Shown here: one piece after another, positions 11,061 to 20,600 of the stretch
How positions within the stretch are numbered: the stretch's first letter is position 1
Layout: every line of letters starts with the position of its first letter
Origin: Apodemus sylvaticus
Lineage: Eukaryota; Chordata; Mammalia; Rodentia; Muridae
DNA: 64,000 bases
Assembly (NCBI RefSeq): GCF_947179515.1
Contig: NC_067495.1
Location: 134,943,014-135,007,013, forward strand
Direction of reading: 5' to 3'
Made by a program: the position numbers and the translations under genes
The notes under the pieces: model-generated
Databases searched by the model: none
Told to the model about the DNA's origin: nothing
The model's input: only the letters and a program-made list of their open reading frames with translations

Positions 11061-11585
11061 CTGCTATTTGATGGCTTAAAGAAAAGAAAATAGCTTGGTC
11101 CTTAAAACTTGTTACTAATGGCCACTTTTAAAAGGTCAGAGGAGTTAGTGGTGTTATAGAGTCATGAAGGCATTAAAATGGTGCCCTTTCAAAGTGTAGA
11201 CGTAACCCAAGAGGTGGCTATATATACTTTTTAAAAGGTCAATATTTCTCAAATCATAACACAGTATCTAATTATTTTAGAAAATGAGGGGGAAATTTAA
11301 AGTACATTTACTGAATGTGTAATCTGTGCACTGCTGGCGCTGCCATTGTCCACGAACAGGAGTTGTATTAGGTTATTTAATCACCTAGCTCTGGTAGTAA
11401 GGAACAATCACCAGGGACGATTTCCTTCCTAAAAGCCTTCTAAAATATATGTGACTGTTTTTTAAAAGAAACCTGGTGCACAAAAACCCAAACTTTACAA
11501 AATGGGAAGCTTAGTGTGTGATAAATGTCAAAATAAGCTATTCTTCCTTTTAAAAGATTCATCCTGGGGTGCCGTTTTGCTTTTT
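11061..11585. other. Single-copy DNA
   Basis: No recognisable repeat or gene. The 11280-11440 part has GC-mixed, non-repetitive sequence and could be weakly conserved, but this cannot be judged here. Confidence 0.45.
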
Positions 11586-11589
11586 GCTT

Positions 11590-11655
11590 CTTTGGTCCTG
11601 GGGATCAAATTCAGGGCTAAACACATCGTGTTATAGCACTGAACTCCAGCCCAAC
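11590..11655 (-). mobile_element. ID-like SINE fragment
   Basis: TCCTGGGGATCAAATTCAGG and GCACTGAACTCCAGCCC match the reverse complement of an ID/B4 tRNA-like head. It is a short piece only. Confidence 0.6.
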
Positions 11656-11663
11656 ACTCAAGC

Positions 11664-11725
11664 TTTCTCCCTCCCTTTCTCCTTCTCTCCCTAACTCCCT
11701 CCCTCCTTTCCTCCTCTTCTTTATT
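11664..11725. repeat. CT-rich low-complexity tract
   Basis: A run of CTCC/CTTC units between two SINE fragments. Confidence 0.8.
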
Positions 11726-11739
11726 TCATTAAAATATAT

Positions 11740-11940
11740 TTTTATTTTATTTTCATGAGTGTTCACCTAAGTGTATGTATGTGGGTCACATGCATGCAGG
11801 ACCCCATGGGGGCCAGAAGAGGCCATTGATTCATCTGGAATTGGAGTTACAAGTGGTTATGAGCTGCCGTACAAGTGCTAGAAACTAAACCTAGGGTTTC
11901 TGGAAGAGCAGCAAATGCTCTTAAACCTGAAACCCTGACT
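11740..11940 (-). mobile_element. B3-type SINE
   Basis: The plus strand shows CATGCATGCAGGACCCCATG, GGCCAGAAGAGGCCATTGAT, GGAATTGGAGTTACAAGTGG and a GGAAGAGCAGCAAATGCTCT head, the order of a reverse-complement B3. Confidence 0.87.
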
Positions 11941-11946
11941 CTAGTG

Positions 11947-12323
11947 CAGTGGTCCTTAACCTTCCTAATTCTGTGAACTTTATTTAATACAGTTCCTCAT
12001 GTTGTGGTGACTCCCATCCATATTTTCCCCCAAAGGCAGCATTTCTCTGTGTAACCTGGCTGTCCTGGAACTCGCTCTGTGAACCAGGTTCACCTTGAGC
12101 TCAGAGATCCACCTACCTCTGCCTCCTGAGTGCTAGGATTAGAGGAGTGTGCCACCACTGCCCCGAAACAAACATACATTTTTTGCTACCTTATAATTGT
12201 AGTTTTGCTACTGTTGTGAATCATAATGTGTATATTTGTCTTTTCTGATGGTCTTAAAGTGACCCCTGTGAAAGGGTCGTTTGACCCTCAAAGGAATTGA
12301 GACACACATGTTAAGAACTGCTG
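11947..12323 (-). mobile_element. URR1 hAT MITE split by a B1
   Basis: The left TIR is CAGTGGTCCTTAACCTTCC and the right is GTTAAGAACTGCTG. The left half includes AATACAGTTCCTCATGTTGT. The right half resumes with TAGTTTTGCTACTGTTGTGA and GTGAAAGGGTCGTTTGACCC. A B1 at 12036-12166 separates the halves. It lies in the opposite orientation to the URR1 at 10292. No matching 8-bp flanks were found. Confidence 0.88.
12036..12166 (-). mobile_element. B1 SINE inside URR1
   Basis: CTGTCCTGGAACTCGCTCTG, CTACCTCTGCCTCCTGAGTG and GTGTGCCACCACTGCC follow the reverse-complement B1 order. The flanking URR1 halves show that this B1 is the younger insertion. Confidence 0.9.
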
Positions 12324-12344
12324 CTTGCTCTTTCTTCTTGGTTT

Positions 12345-12378
12345 TAATTTAATTTAATTTACTTACTTACTTACTTTT
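12345..12378. repeat. (TTTAA)n and (TTAC)n short tandem repeats
   Basis: TTTAATTTAATTTAATTTAC runs into TTAC units. Confidence 0.85.
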
Positions 12379-12379
12379 A

Positions 12380-12482
12380 GAGATGTAATATTCACTCAGG
12401 TGTCAAAAAAGGTCTTGAACATCCCATTGTCCTGCTTCAGCAGCCTGAGGAACTGGGATTGAGGCCTGGAGCACTGGGGAAT
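12380..12482 (-). mobile_element. Possible degraded B1/B4 fragment
   Basis: GGTCTTGAACATCCCATTGT, CCTGCTTCAGCAGCCTGAG and ACTGGGATTGAGGC resemble the reverse-complement B1 right side. Divergence makes this tentative. Confidence 0.4.
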
Positions 12483-12979
12483 CTTTCACAGGTAACCATT
12501 CCTATCATAGTTCCAAATCAGTAGGAAGAGGCCCCTTCCAGCTAGCCTACTAACTGTGCTCTGCTCAAGTTTCTCTCTAACTTTCTTAGACACAGCTGGA
12601 ATTGTGTCAACTGTTCTGAGAGTTAAATGTGACTATGTATGTCCCTGTGACCAGCAGAGTGATGGCATGTGACAGCTACTCCATTAGTGCTATTTTATAC
12701 TGACTTGGAATGTTTTTTATCTGACAATCAAGCTTACCTCTTTTGTGTTCTTTTACCTGTTTTATGAACTGATTTATTTTTGTTGTTCTTCTAGGTTTTC
12801 TAATGACACTTATAGCAGTAAAGATTAAAACTCCACTTGTGCATATTTTAGCAAAAGTGTTTTAATAGCATGCAACGAGTCCATTTATTAAAAACCACCC
12901 CTAAACATGGTGATTTGAAATAACTAGGTAGAATATACTTTTGATTGGGACTGTCTAGTTTGTTTGTTATTTTACTTTA
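12483..12979. other. Unassigned DNA
   Basis: No repeat or exon was recognised. It is non-repetitive and AT-rich towards the right. Confidence 0.4.
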
Positions 12980-13260
12980 ATTTTGATTAGCATGAATTAA
13001 TTGTACATGTTAATGGGGTAAAGTATGATATTTGAACACATGCACACAGCATGCACTGATCAAATCAAGGCAATCAGTGTTTTCCTCTTCTCATCAGTTC
13101 TTTGGGAGCTTTCAAATTCCTCTCGTCTGCATTTTCAAAAATCATGTACTAGGTTAGAGTGAACACTAGTTCTCCCTGGTGCTGCAGAACACTGTGACTA
13201 GATCCTTCAATCTAACTGTTTTGGTACCCATTACTGAATCACTCTGTAGTGTAATATCCT
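12980..13260 (-). mobile_element. L1M 3' UTR fragment
   Basis: The plus strand shows TTAATTGTACATGTTAATGG, then a GATATTTGAACACATGC segment, TGATCAAATCAAGGCAATCA and TCAATCTAACTGTTTTGGTA. This is the reverse complement of an old mammalian L1 3' UTR, whose sense end reads ...TGTACAATTA. Similar pieces occur at 33608 and 61488. Confidence 0.78.
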
Positions 13261-13852
13261 GCCAGTCATTACCACATTCACTGTGCTCTGATGTTGTTAA
13301 TCATGCATCTCTACACTATATATTAACTTCCTTAGGTACATAGGCAGTATTTCACTTACTTTTATAAATCAGTATCTACCATATAATAATTTATAAATAA
13401 ATATGTGTTAAATTCACAACCCTTTCTCTGTTTGGATCATACTAGCAATCTCCATTTTTATATTTTCAGTTATTTTTTTTATTCATTCTATATCCCACTC
13501 TGAGGAGGGTCCTATGCTACTCAGTTGTGATTCTATGTGGTGATTGTTTTTAAATTTCTGTCTGGTTCCATCATCTTCTCTGGCTTTCAAAAGGAACCCA
13601 TCTACTTGTAGCTCAAAGACACATTAAAGTGAACATGAACTTAACAAAAGTTATCTTCAACCCAAGGTTTCTCTTTACTCTGTTTTCTTTATGTCAGGAA
13701 ATGGTGTCACTGACTTTTCTAGTCGTCCAACAGAACCCCAAGGAACACCACCCACCTCTCATTCTCCACATCCAGTTAAGTCACCAACATCTGCTCATGT
13801 TTCATTCAGTTTAATTACTTCACTTCAAGCACCTCTCACTAACCCTATTGTC
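13261..13852. other. Unassigned non-coding DNA
   Basis: AT-rich. Short frames at 13629-13960 show no domain. There may be more decayed L1M at the left edge, but I cannot support it. Confidence 0.4.
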
Positions 13853-13930
13853 AGGATTGGGAATACATCTCAGTGGCAGAGGACTTGCCTAGCATTCAGA
13901 AGGTTCTATATACAACCGTTACAATACAAT
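13853..13930 (+). mobile_element. ID-like SINE
   Basis: GGATTGGGAATACATCTCAG, TGGCAGAGGACTTGCCTAGC and the following AGAAGGTTCTATATACAACC reproduce the ID head with A- and B-box spacing. It is a degraded tRNA-Ala-derived SINE, not a tRNA gene. Confidence 0.75.
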
Positions 13931-14381
13931 CACAAAAGACCCATGAGCTATTCTTCTTGAGATACTAACCCAAGATATCGTTTGTCACCTGTATTGTTTC
14001 TTTTGCCTATTTTGAATAAATCTCGTGTTTAATGTTTTCTTAGGAATACTTCAAAGCGCATAGAAAAATTAAATCATGTAATAGACATTTTTATTCCTGT
14101 TACTAAATTTTATCATTCTTTATGAAAACTTGTTTTATAGCTGTGTTTTAAAATAAATATTAGCTTAAATACCTCAAAACAAGTGTCTGAAAATTAGTTA
14201 TATATTTGATAAGCATACCATTTTTACATCTTGTAAATGAATAATTATTTAATATTATCTAAGACTTTACTCATATTTGTTTCCCCAGTTGTCCCAAGAA
14301 ACGAGACAAGCAGGATCCAAATAGTGATCTTATCAAAGACCAATTACTATGCCTTTACTTTCTTTAATCTAGAACATTGCC
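13931..14381. other. AT-rich single-copy DNA
   Basis: No element or gene was recognised. Confidence 0.45.
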
Positions 14382-14382
14382 T

Positions 14383-14417
<35 letters not shown>

Positions 14418-14425
14418 TGTATGTA
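14382..14425. repeat. (TTTA)n/(TGTA)n microsatellite
   Basis: About ten TTTA units followed by TGTA units. It is probably the expanded tail of the adjacent minus-strand B1. Confidence 0.9.
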
Positions 14426-14439
14426 TGTGTTTTTTATTT

Positions 14440-14555
14440 GTTTTTTTTTTTTTTTTGAGACAGGGTTTCTCTGTGTAGCCCTAGCTGCTGTCCTGGAAAT
14501 CACTCTGTAGATCAGTCTGGCCTTGAACTCAGAAATCCACCTGCGTCTGCCAGAG
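14440..14555 (-). mobile_element. B1 SINE, 5'-truncated
   Basis: A poly-T tract (14440-14456) leads into GAGACAGGGTTTCTCTGTGT, TGTCCTGGAAATCACTCTGT and CCTTGAACTCAGAAATCCAC, and stops at GTCTGCC. About 40 bases of the B1 head are missing on the right. Confidence 0.9.
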
Positions 14556-14650
14556 GCCTTCTTCATTGCTCCCCACAGAAGATCTTGGTGAAAAGAAATA
14601 GTCCATGGTTCTAAACAGTTTATCGTTGTTAGGGCTCTGTCTAAGCTCCA

Positions 14651-14717
14651 CCCCACAGTTACCTGGCAACAGCCAGGTATGCCCCTCCCCACAGTTGCCT
14701 GGCAACAGCCAGGTAAG
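14651..14717 (+). promoter_or_regulatory. Duplicated X-box (RFX-type) motif in LTR U3
   Basis: Two 31-base copies, 36 bases apart, each contain an inverted-repeat core: GTTACCTGGCAAC (14658-14670) and GTTGCCTGGCAAC (14694-14706). Both fit the RFX X-box half-site pair GTNRCC and RGYAAC with a 1-base spacer, and the second is a perfect palindrome around its centre. They lie 22-70 bases upstream of the TATA box, so they are placed to drive the LTR promoter. Binding is inferred from the motif only. Confidence 0.7.
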
Positions 14718-14727
14718 CCTGGCCCAC

Positions 14728-14735
14728 TATAAAAA
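14728..14735 (+). promoter_or_regulatory. TATA box of the LTR
   Basis: TATAAAAA within ACTATAAAAACGGC. Transcription would be expected to begin about 25-30 bases downstream, near 14755-14765. Confidence 0.7.
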
Positions 14736-14942
14736 CGGCTGCTTGCCCCCTCTTCCCTCTCTTGCTCCTTACTCCTCTGTCACTCTCAGCTTCTTGCCCC
14801 CTCTTGGGCTCTTCTCTCTCCTCCTCCCTTCCCCCCCCCCCCATTCCACGTGGTCCTGGCCGGCCAACACTTCTCTACTCTCTCCCTCTCTCTGCCTTTC
14901 TCTGCCTCTACTACCCCCCTTAACTCCCTTCCCCATGCCCTG

Positions 14943-14948
14943 AATAAA
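14943..14948 (+). terminator. LTR polyadenylation signal
   Basis: AATAAA in CCTGAATAAACTCTATT, about 210 bases after the TATA box, followed by a GT-rich stretch (GTTGGTGCTTGT). This is the usual arrangement at the R/U5 junction. Confidence 0.7.
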
Positions 14949-15044
14949 CTCTATTTTATACCATGTTGGTGCTTGTCTAGTCCCTGGGGTGGGGGTGGGG
15001 GGATGCCTCGGCACAGGTCTACTGAGGCACACCCTTTCCCCACA

Positions 15045-15429
15045 CCCACGTTTACCATATTCCCTAAACCTCTTTCTCTTTTTATGATCACAACAATTGT
15101 CATGGTAGAAAGTGGATTCATAAAACCATCTCCCCCCACCCCCGCATACAGATCACCTCTCTTTTATGTGAGAAGCATAGCACATGAATCAAGTCAGGAG
15201 TCTGGCAGGGAGCTGGGAGTCACCTAGCCCCAGGTGTGTGCCCACAGTCTCCAGGTCTCAACCTTCTCTACCTTACCAAACTTCCTGGAATGGTTTTACA
15301 TTGCTCTTCTTGTGACTACTGCATTGCATCAACATCCCATCTCTTTACATTTTCACTTCTTTCCTTCTAGGTGCTTATAGCCCTTCCCCTTACTTGCCTT
15401 GAATTCTTCACCCTAGACCAGGACAAGCG
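15045..15429. other. Single-copy DNA after the LTR
   Basis: Pyrimidine-rich sequence without a recognised element. The 125-residue frame from 14850 to 15227 runs across the LTR edge and is not credible as a gene. Confidence 0.45.
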
Positions 15430-15620
15430 GCTGGCTCTGCTCTGCTCAGCCACCCCCTGATTTTCGCTTATTAACAATGTTTCAGCTGTAACTAAACAAT
15501 GATTCATACCACCACTGGTTCAATGTTACTTGTTCTAGCAGGACAGTAAGCTCAGAATGACAGCGGTGGTGTTTACATTGTTATTTTATCTTTTGTGACT
15601 TCCACTCTTTATACTAGGAT
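15430..15620. promoter_or_regulatory. Candidate conserved non-coding element
   Basis: Repeat-free sequence with densely packed transcription-factor-like motifs: TTATTAACAATG (SOX-like AACAATG), the E-box CAGCTG at 15483-15488, and AAACAATGATTCATACCACC. The composition and the absence of decayed repeats resemble mammalian enhancers. Conservation was not tested. Confidence 0.35.
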
Positions 15621-16660
15621 AGGTACTAATTCACAGTTAAAGCAGAATTGAGTGTGCTTAACTGGAGTTATAAATCTGGATGTAATTGTGTTACTATGAG
15701 GACTGGTACAAGGATTCAAATACATACCTGCCTGACATACAGTTTATGTGAGGTAGATGTTGCATAATGCACCTAAACTATTCATAGATGTGGAGGGGTA
15801 GTTTTGTGGGTATATCAGATAATAAATGCAATAAATGCTACAAAATATCATATTAGGTGTCTAAAAGTAATTTTATGTTACTACAATATTTGTTCTAAAG
15901 TCCTGTCATGTACATAAAAGGCCTTTTCTTCTGGCAATAAAAGCATCTGCTTAAATATGTCATCTCTTCCATGCAATTTCAGGTTGTATGGAAGTAGTTC
16001 ATTGAAGACAGAAATCAAATTGAAGCGCAGTCATTAGGTGTGTTGGCTCGTTTGTGGTTGAAATATATTTTGAAAGATAAGATTCTGCTCCTTAAATTGA
16101 TATACCCAAGTTCCTGGGCTGAATATGTATATAAAGATGCCTAATGGAAGTAGAGTGTGAACCAAATTCCTATTTTAAGGTGTGGTAAAGATCTTTGCGA
16201 TGTAGTTTGAGAACTTGTGAAAACTGGCGCTTTCCTTAGCCCTCTAATCATTAGTGTCTAATAGGATCTGTAAAAACACTGGCAGAGCACACTTGGGGGA
16301 GTCACTGCAGAATATGACTGATCTGAGCGTCTTTGTAAGGAGCCCTGAATCAAAGTTTGCAGTTGCCTGTGCTTTGAATCCCTCCCTCCAGTAGTCCAGT
16401 AATGCCACGCTGGTGGTGTTGACCTCGGGGTCATTCTTTTTTAAACAATTATGTTTAATTTGTGAATGTGATTTCCAAATGCAAAAGCTCCCCCTGCCTT
16501 CCCTGGGTCTCCCTCTGTGGAAGAATGTGTGAATTCACACGCATCCTGTTCTAACTGTGCAGGGGAAAATTCCAATCAGGAGACATTGTCCCACAACCTG
16601 GTTATCTGAGCAAGTAATGAACTGATAATAGAAAACAGGGCCCATAGCCACCAGCCTCCT
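15621..16660. other. Repeat-free single-copy DNA, possibly partly conserved
   Basis: No interspersed repeats were recognised over a kilobase. The 16380-16660 part, with AAACAATTATGTTTAATTTG and a GTGTGAATTCACAC palindrome near 16527-16540, is the most enhancer-like. No exon was identified. Confidence 0.4.
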
Positions 16661-17749
16661 TTTCTGACTGTGAAAAAGTGTCTTAGGTTCTCACCCACTT
16701 CTAGGTTTTGTTTCTCCGACCAGATTGGGCTAAAAGTAAGATGGGGGGGGGGGGTGAAGGCTCTTACTTCTGTTTGTTAATCTTTCTCCTTCTATCTTTT
16801 TTAAAGCCGTCCTCTTTTCTCCCCCTCTCTTTTGCCTCAATAGAAAGAGAAAAAAGTTTTGTCAGCACTCCTGTTTCCTTTGTTGGTTGCTTTTTCTCAG
16901 AAGTCTTTCTCCGCTTTTATCCTCGTCCGCAGTCATGCATGAGAGAACAGTTGTGCGCTGTTGTCTGGCTGCTGTGCTAGTTTTGAATCAGTGGGACTCC
17001 CTCTTTGTTCTCTGTAGTTTCCGAACACCGAAAGGTAAAAGAGTAGAAACAGGGATTGGGGCTCTTAAGAAGAGAAACCTAGATTCATTTAGATTTAATT
17101 CATTTGGGGGCCCACGGCAGTAATAATTGAGGAGTTGCAGGGAGCAGAGCTGCCAGAGCTCAGTTTCTTTACCTAGAACGTTTTGCTGATCTGGTGTCTC
17201 CGGCAAGAATGCATTTTAGCCATATGCTTCCAATATTCGGGATTCTAGGAATCTGCTTGGTGATTTAATGGAGAGCTGTTCATTTCCCACTTGGGTCTGA
17301 GCCTTTGTAGCAGTTGCTTTAGCATACAAGCACTGTCTACCTGAGGTGACGCCTGCCTGGGGTTTCGAAAGGACTTCATGGTAAGATGATTTTAAAATTC
17401 TACAAAAAAGATTTGCCTACATCTGCGTCAAAAGAAAGCTTTTGTCTCTACGTTCTTACTTTTGCAAAAGAAAAAAAAATTAGGCATTCAGAAGTGAAAC
17501 TTGAACTTCGGATGGATGTGAGGGCTTCATCCTTACAAAACAGCCCCTTTCTGATCTGGTTATCCGACATGGGCTTGCTACGGGTTGTCATGGTGATAGT
17601 GTAGGCCTGAACATTTTCACAGGCTCAAACTATGAAGTTTTTGAAAACTGTTTTGATTAATTTTTCCTTCACTCCAACTTCTCTCTCACTTCAACTGTTT
17701 CTTCTTTTGTTTCACCCTTGATTTATGGCAGGTTGCTGTCTTTTAAATA
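16661..17749. other. Single-copy DNA
   Basis: A G tract (about 13 G) lies at 16742-16754. Frames at 16708-16980, 16887-17206 and 17386-17604 are short and without domains. No splice-bounded exon could be argued. Confidence 0.45.
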
Positions 17750-18140
17750 GATGTGCATTTTGAAATTCCTCCTTTCTTTGCTAATGCAAAGAAAAAAATA
17801 ACCCATGCAAGTCATGCTCAAAGAGTTGGTTATTGTTGCTTGCTGGATTTCGACTCTCTGTGGTTGTCGGGCCTAATTCAAAGTAATTCAGGCTCCACAG
17901 TGGGGGCAGTGCATAGCTCCACAGGAAATTATGATAGCAAAAGTCTTCCTGTCGAGCTACGCACTTGGCACTACAAAGTGCCTCAGGCTGCAGCTACCTG
18001 AATAGGGTTGAATTAGACCAGACAACCGCATCATCCCACTTCTTAATCTATTAGAGCGATATACAAGTGGCAATTGTTGATTGCAAAAATGGGATTAAGA
18101 GGCTCTTCAAGTGAATTGATTTTCTTGTGAGAACAAAAAG
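17750..18140. promoter_or_regulatory. Candidate conserved non-coding element
   Basis: Repeat-free, with homeodomain-like cores: TAATTCAAAGTAATTCA (17874-17890), GGAAATTATGATAG, TTCTTAATCTATTAGAG and AATGGGATTAAGAGG, plus the CACTACAAAGTGCCTCAGG segment. The 82-residue frame at 17753-18001 shows no domain. I treat this as putative regulatory DNA. Confidence 0.4.
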
Positions 18141-19879
18141 AGGAAAGAGAAGCCTGCGTTTGAATCACACAGCCAGAAAGTTTCATGAATGGGTTCCACT
18201 CCAAATGTTAGAATTCAAGCAATCAGTGAGTCCCCATGGGGCATGCAGGTGAGAGAAATAAACTGCTCAAAAAATAGCAAAGTATGTGCACAACCCGAGT
18301 TTAAGGCATCTGCTCTGCAAGACTCCTAAGAATAAAGGAGCCCTTCGAAAGATATCTAATAACAGGGCACAGACCGATGGTCCACAGTGTTTGCTCTTTG
18401 GCCTTGAATGCTATAGTGTGCGTCTGTCAAGTTTATTAGAGCCAGGTGAGTCATGTACACTTCTTTTTCCTTCCAGTCTCTCATGTGCCCATCTTGATGC
18501 TTCTGTCTCTCCCTACCCCTACCCCCATTTGCAGGTCTATGTTCTTCTCCATTGGCAAGTGTCCCCAGGAGTCAGGTGTCTTTTGAAGGAGACCATCATT
18601 TGGTACATATGTTTTCTCCTTTGAAGTGCCCTTAAGCTCTTTGACTTTGGTAACTTTGGAAAATGTAAATTGACTCTCTTACCAGTTGGAGCCAAATGCT
18701 GCATCGCCTTTCCCAAAGTGTCCTTTTTATTTGGAGGCCTATCTTTGATTAGTACCCTGGCTTTGGATGGCCAAATGGCACAGTCAAGTCGCTGGCACAA
18801 GGCAATTCCTCAGACCTTGAAAATATCAACTTTGTTCATCTAACATCTCCTTTTGCTCCAAGCAATAGTAAATGGCAAATTGACTGTGAACCCCACTCTA
18901 AAAGGAAATACATAGAGGATGCACACACATGAACGCCTGTACTCAAATTTCTAAAGTGCTTCTTAAGCCCAGTGTAATGTTGATTGTTTTCTGTTGTTCA
19001 TTGTGCCTCCCCCATGTTTGATCACTTATCTGGCAGCTTTTGCTGTCAGGGACTCTAAGAATTTACAGAGCAGGAAAGACACTCTTGCCAGCTGGGGAAG
19101 GAAAATGGCCAGAGCAGATAGGTAAGCCTCCTATTTCTTCCACCTGCAGTGCTGTGTCTCAGACTAACAAGGAACAGAGAATCTAGAATGTCTTAGCCTT
19201 TGAGGGTACAACTAGTGAAGGGCGGCTAAGGTATGCTAGAAGGGGTTCCAGTTTGGAAAAAGAAACATAACTATGATGAGGAACAGGAACCCTGAACCCT
19301 TCACAAATTAGACTATTCAAAAGAGAATCCATCATCAACAGAAGGAATGAAAGCCTTCATCTGGCCTCCACCAATCAACTTCAGTGCTTAGTGGGTAGCA
19401 ACGTTGTGATGGGAGAAGCCGCCTTTCTTTATTTGTTCTAACTATGAAATATAATTCCCTTCTCCATGTTGTTTCCCTCATTGGAAAGTCAGTAGGCAAA
19501 GATATCAGTTGTTACAGTTTTGTGAGTCCAGAAAGGCTACTGTTTCTCAGATGCTGGCCTGCACTTTTGGGGACCAGGGATCTCTGATGCAATTTAGAGA
19601 AAACAAAGGGAAAACCAAGTCAAGGGTTCCCATCCATCCATCAGCAAGCACATTGGGAGGTGGCTTAGATTTATCCTGTCATAGCCCAGCACCATCCTTC
19701 CTTTGGCAATTGCATTTCCCTTTAGGGGAGGCCCTGCACAGACAACATTTGTACAAGTACGTTTAATAGACTCATGAGTTGTGAGACTCTTCAAAAAAGA
19801 AAGGATGTATGCATTTACATGAAAATATAATCAATACACTACATGTCTTTCCTGCATGTGCAAGTAAGTCTCTATCTGA
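18141..19879. other. Single-copy DNA
   Basis: Nothing recognised as repeat or gene. The frame at 18286-18624 and its antisense partner at 18537-18800 are chance frames. Confidence 0.45.
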
Positions 19880-20600
19880 CTATATTTTACATGCAACATT
19901 TCTTTATGTAAAGAGGAATTCAGAAATATCACAATTAGACAGGTCTGTTCCTTTTCTCTGGAATTTCTTCGAAGTCCCAAAGTAGAGGCATTGGCTTGCA
20001 TCTAACATACCAAATATGGAATACAGTAAGTAATAATTGGCTATTTATCATAATGTTGCTTTCCTGGCACACCATTCATTAACTGCCCCATATTTAATTA
20101 TGCCAAAATTAGCACAGGGGAGTCTTTGGCTAGTGTATTTGCACATGCCATCAATTATGTCCTAATAAATTAATTTGCTTTTCAGGATTCACCAGAGGCA
20201 CCAGTTGGGCCTCTGCACTCCTGTTTGACTGTTCTGACTTTGAACAGGTTCATTCAGCTGCTGTCTGCTAAGCCCTACAGAAAAGCACAATGGCTGCTGA
20301 TCGGCCTTTTATGGTTTATTGGAAACTGGTGGTCCGCACTGTGGCTCTGGTCAGTGATTAACCCGCGAGAAAACAAACTACACAAGGCTAAGTTGATGTT
20401 GGAGGAGGAATGAGCTCACTTCATTAAGGCTTGAAGAGGAAACCTTTTCTCCTCCAGTGCTTGTTCAAAACTTTTCAGGTCTCTATTTAATCGCGTAATT
20501 CTCTCTAAGTAGCAAGAGAAGCCTGCTGCACAGCGAGTGGTCTTTTGCCACATGACAACTTAGAGAGATAAATTATATATAAATATCTTCATGGTTTTGT
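19880..20600. promoter_or_regulatory. Candidate conserved non-coding element
   Basis: About 700 repeat-free bases rich in TAAT/ATTA cores: GTAAGTAATAATTGGC, CATATTTAATTATGCC, CATCAATTATGTCC and AATAAATTAATTTGC. More GC-balanced sequence follows, including GTGATTAACCCGCGAGAAAA, and then TATTTAATCGCGTAATTC. This mixture is typical of developmental enhancers in mammals. The 62-residue frame at 20225-20413 is probably incidental. Confidence 0.45.

Larger units (their letters stand above)
14627..15044 (+). mobile_element. Solo LTR, ERVK-like endogenous retrovirus
   Basis: This looks like a solo LTR, starting with TG near 14627 and ending with CA near 15044. A short U3 contains a 36-bp tandem duplication (14651-14717). 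It is followed by a TATA box at 14728, a long pyrimidine-rich region with a C tract near 14830-14842, and an AATAAA at 14943. No gag, pol or env sequence adjoins it. No clear 6-bp duplication was found, so the ends are approximate, and the family (possibly BGLII-like) is uncertain. The open frames across 14605-15032 come from the CT-rich R/U5 and are not genes. Confidence 0.72.

Noticed and set aside
10292..12323. CRISPR-like or direct repeat array from similar sequences at two places
   Set aside because: They are two URR1 transposon copies, not regularly spaced repeats, in a mammalian genome.
13853..13930. Possible tRNA gene from A/B-box-like sequence
   Set aside because: The cloverleaf is decayed and the sequence continues as an ID SINE; the same applies to the ID copies at 33512 and 52799.
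14605..15227. Overlapping 112- and 125-residue frames, Pro/Leu/Ser-rich
   Set aside because: Lie in the pyrimidine-rich LTR; no domain, and present on both strands.
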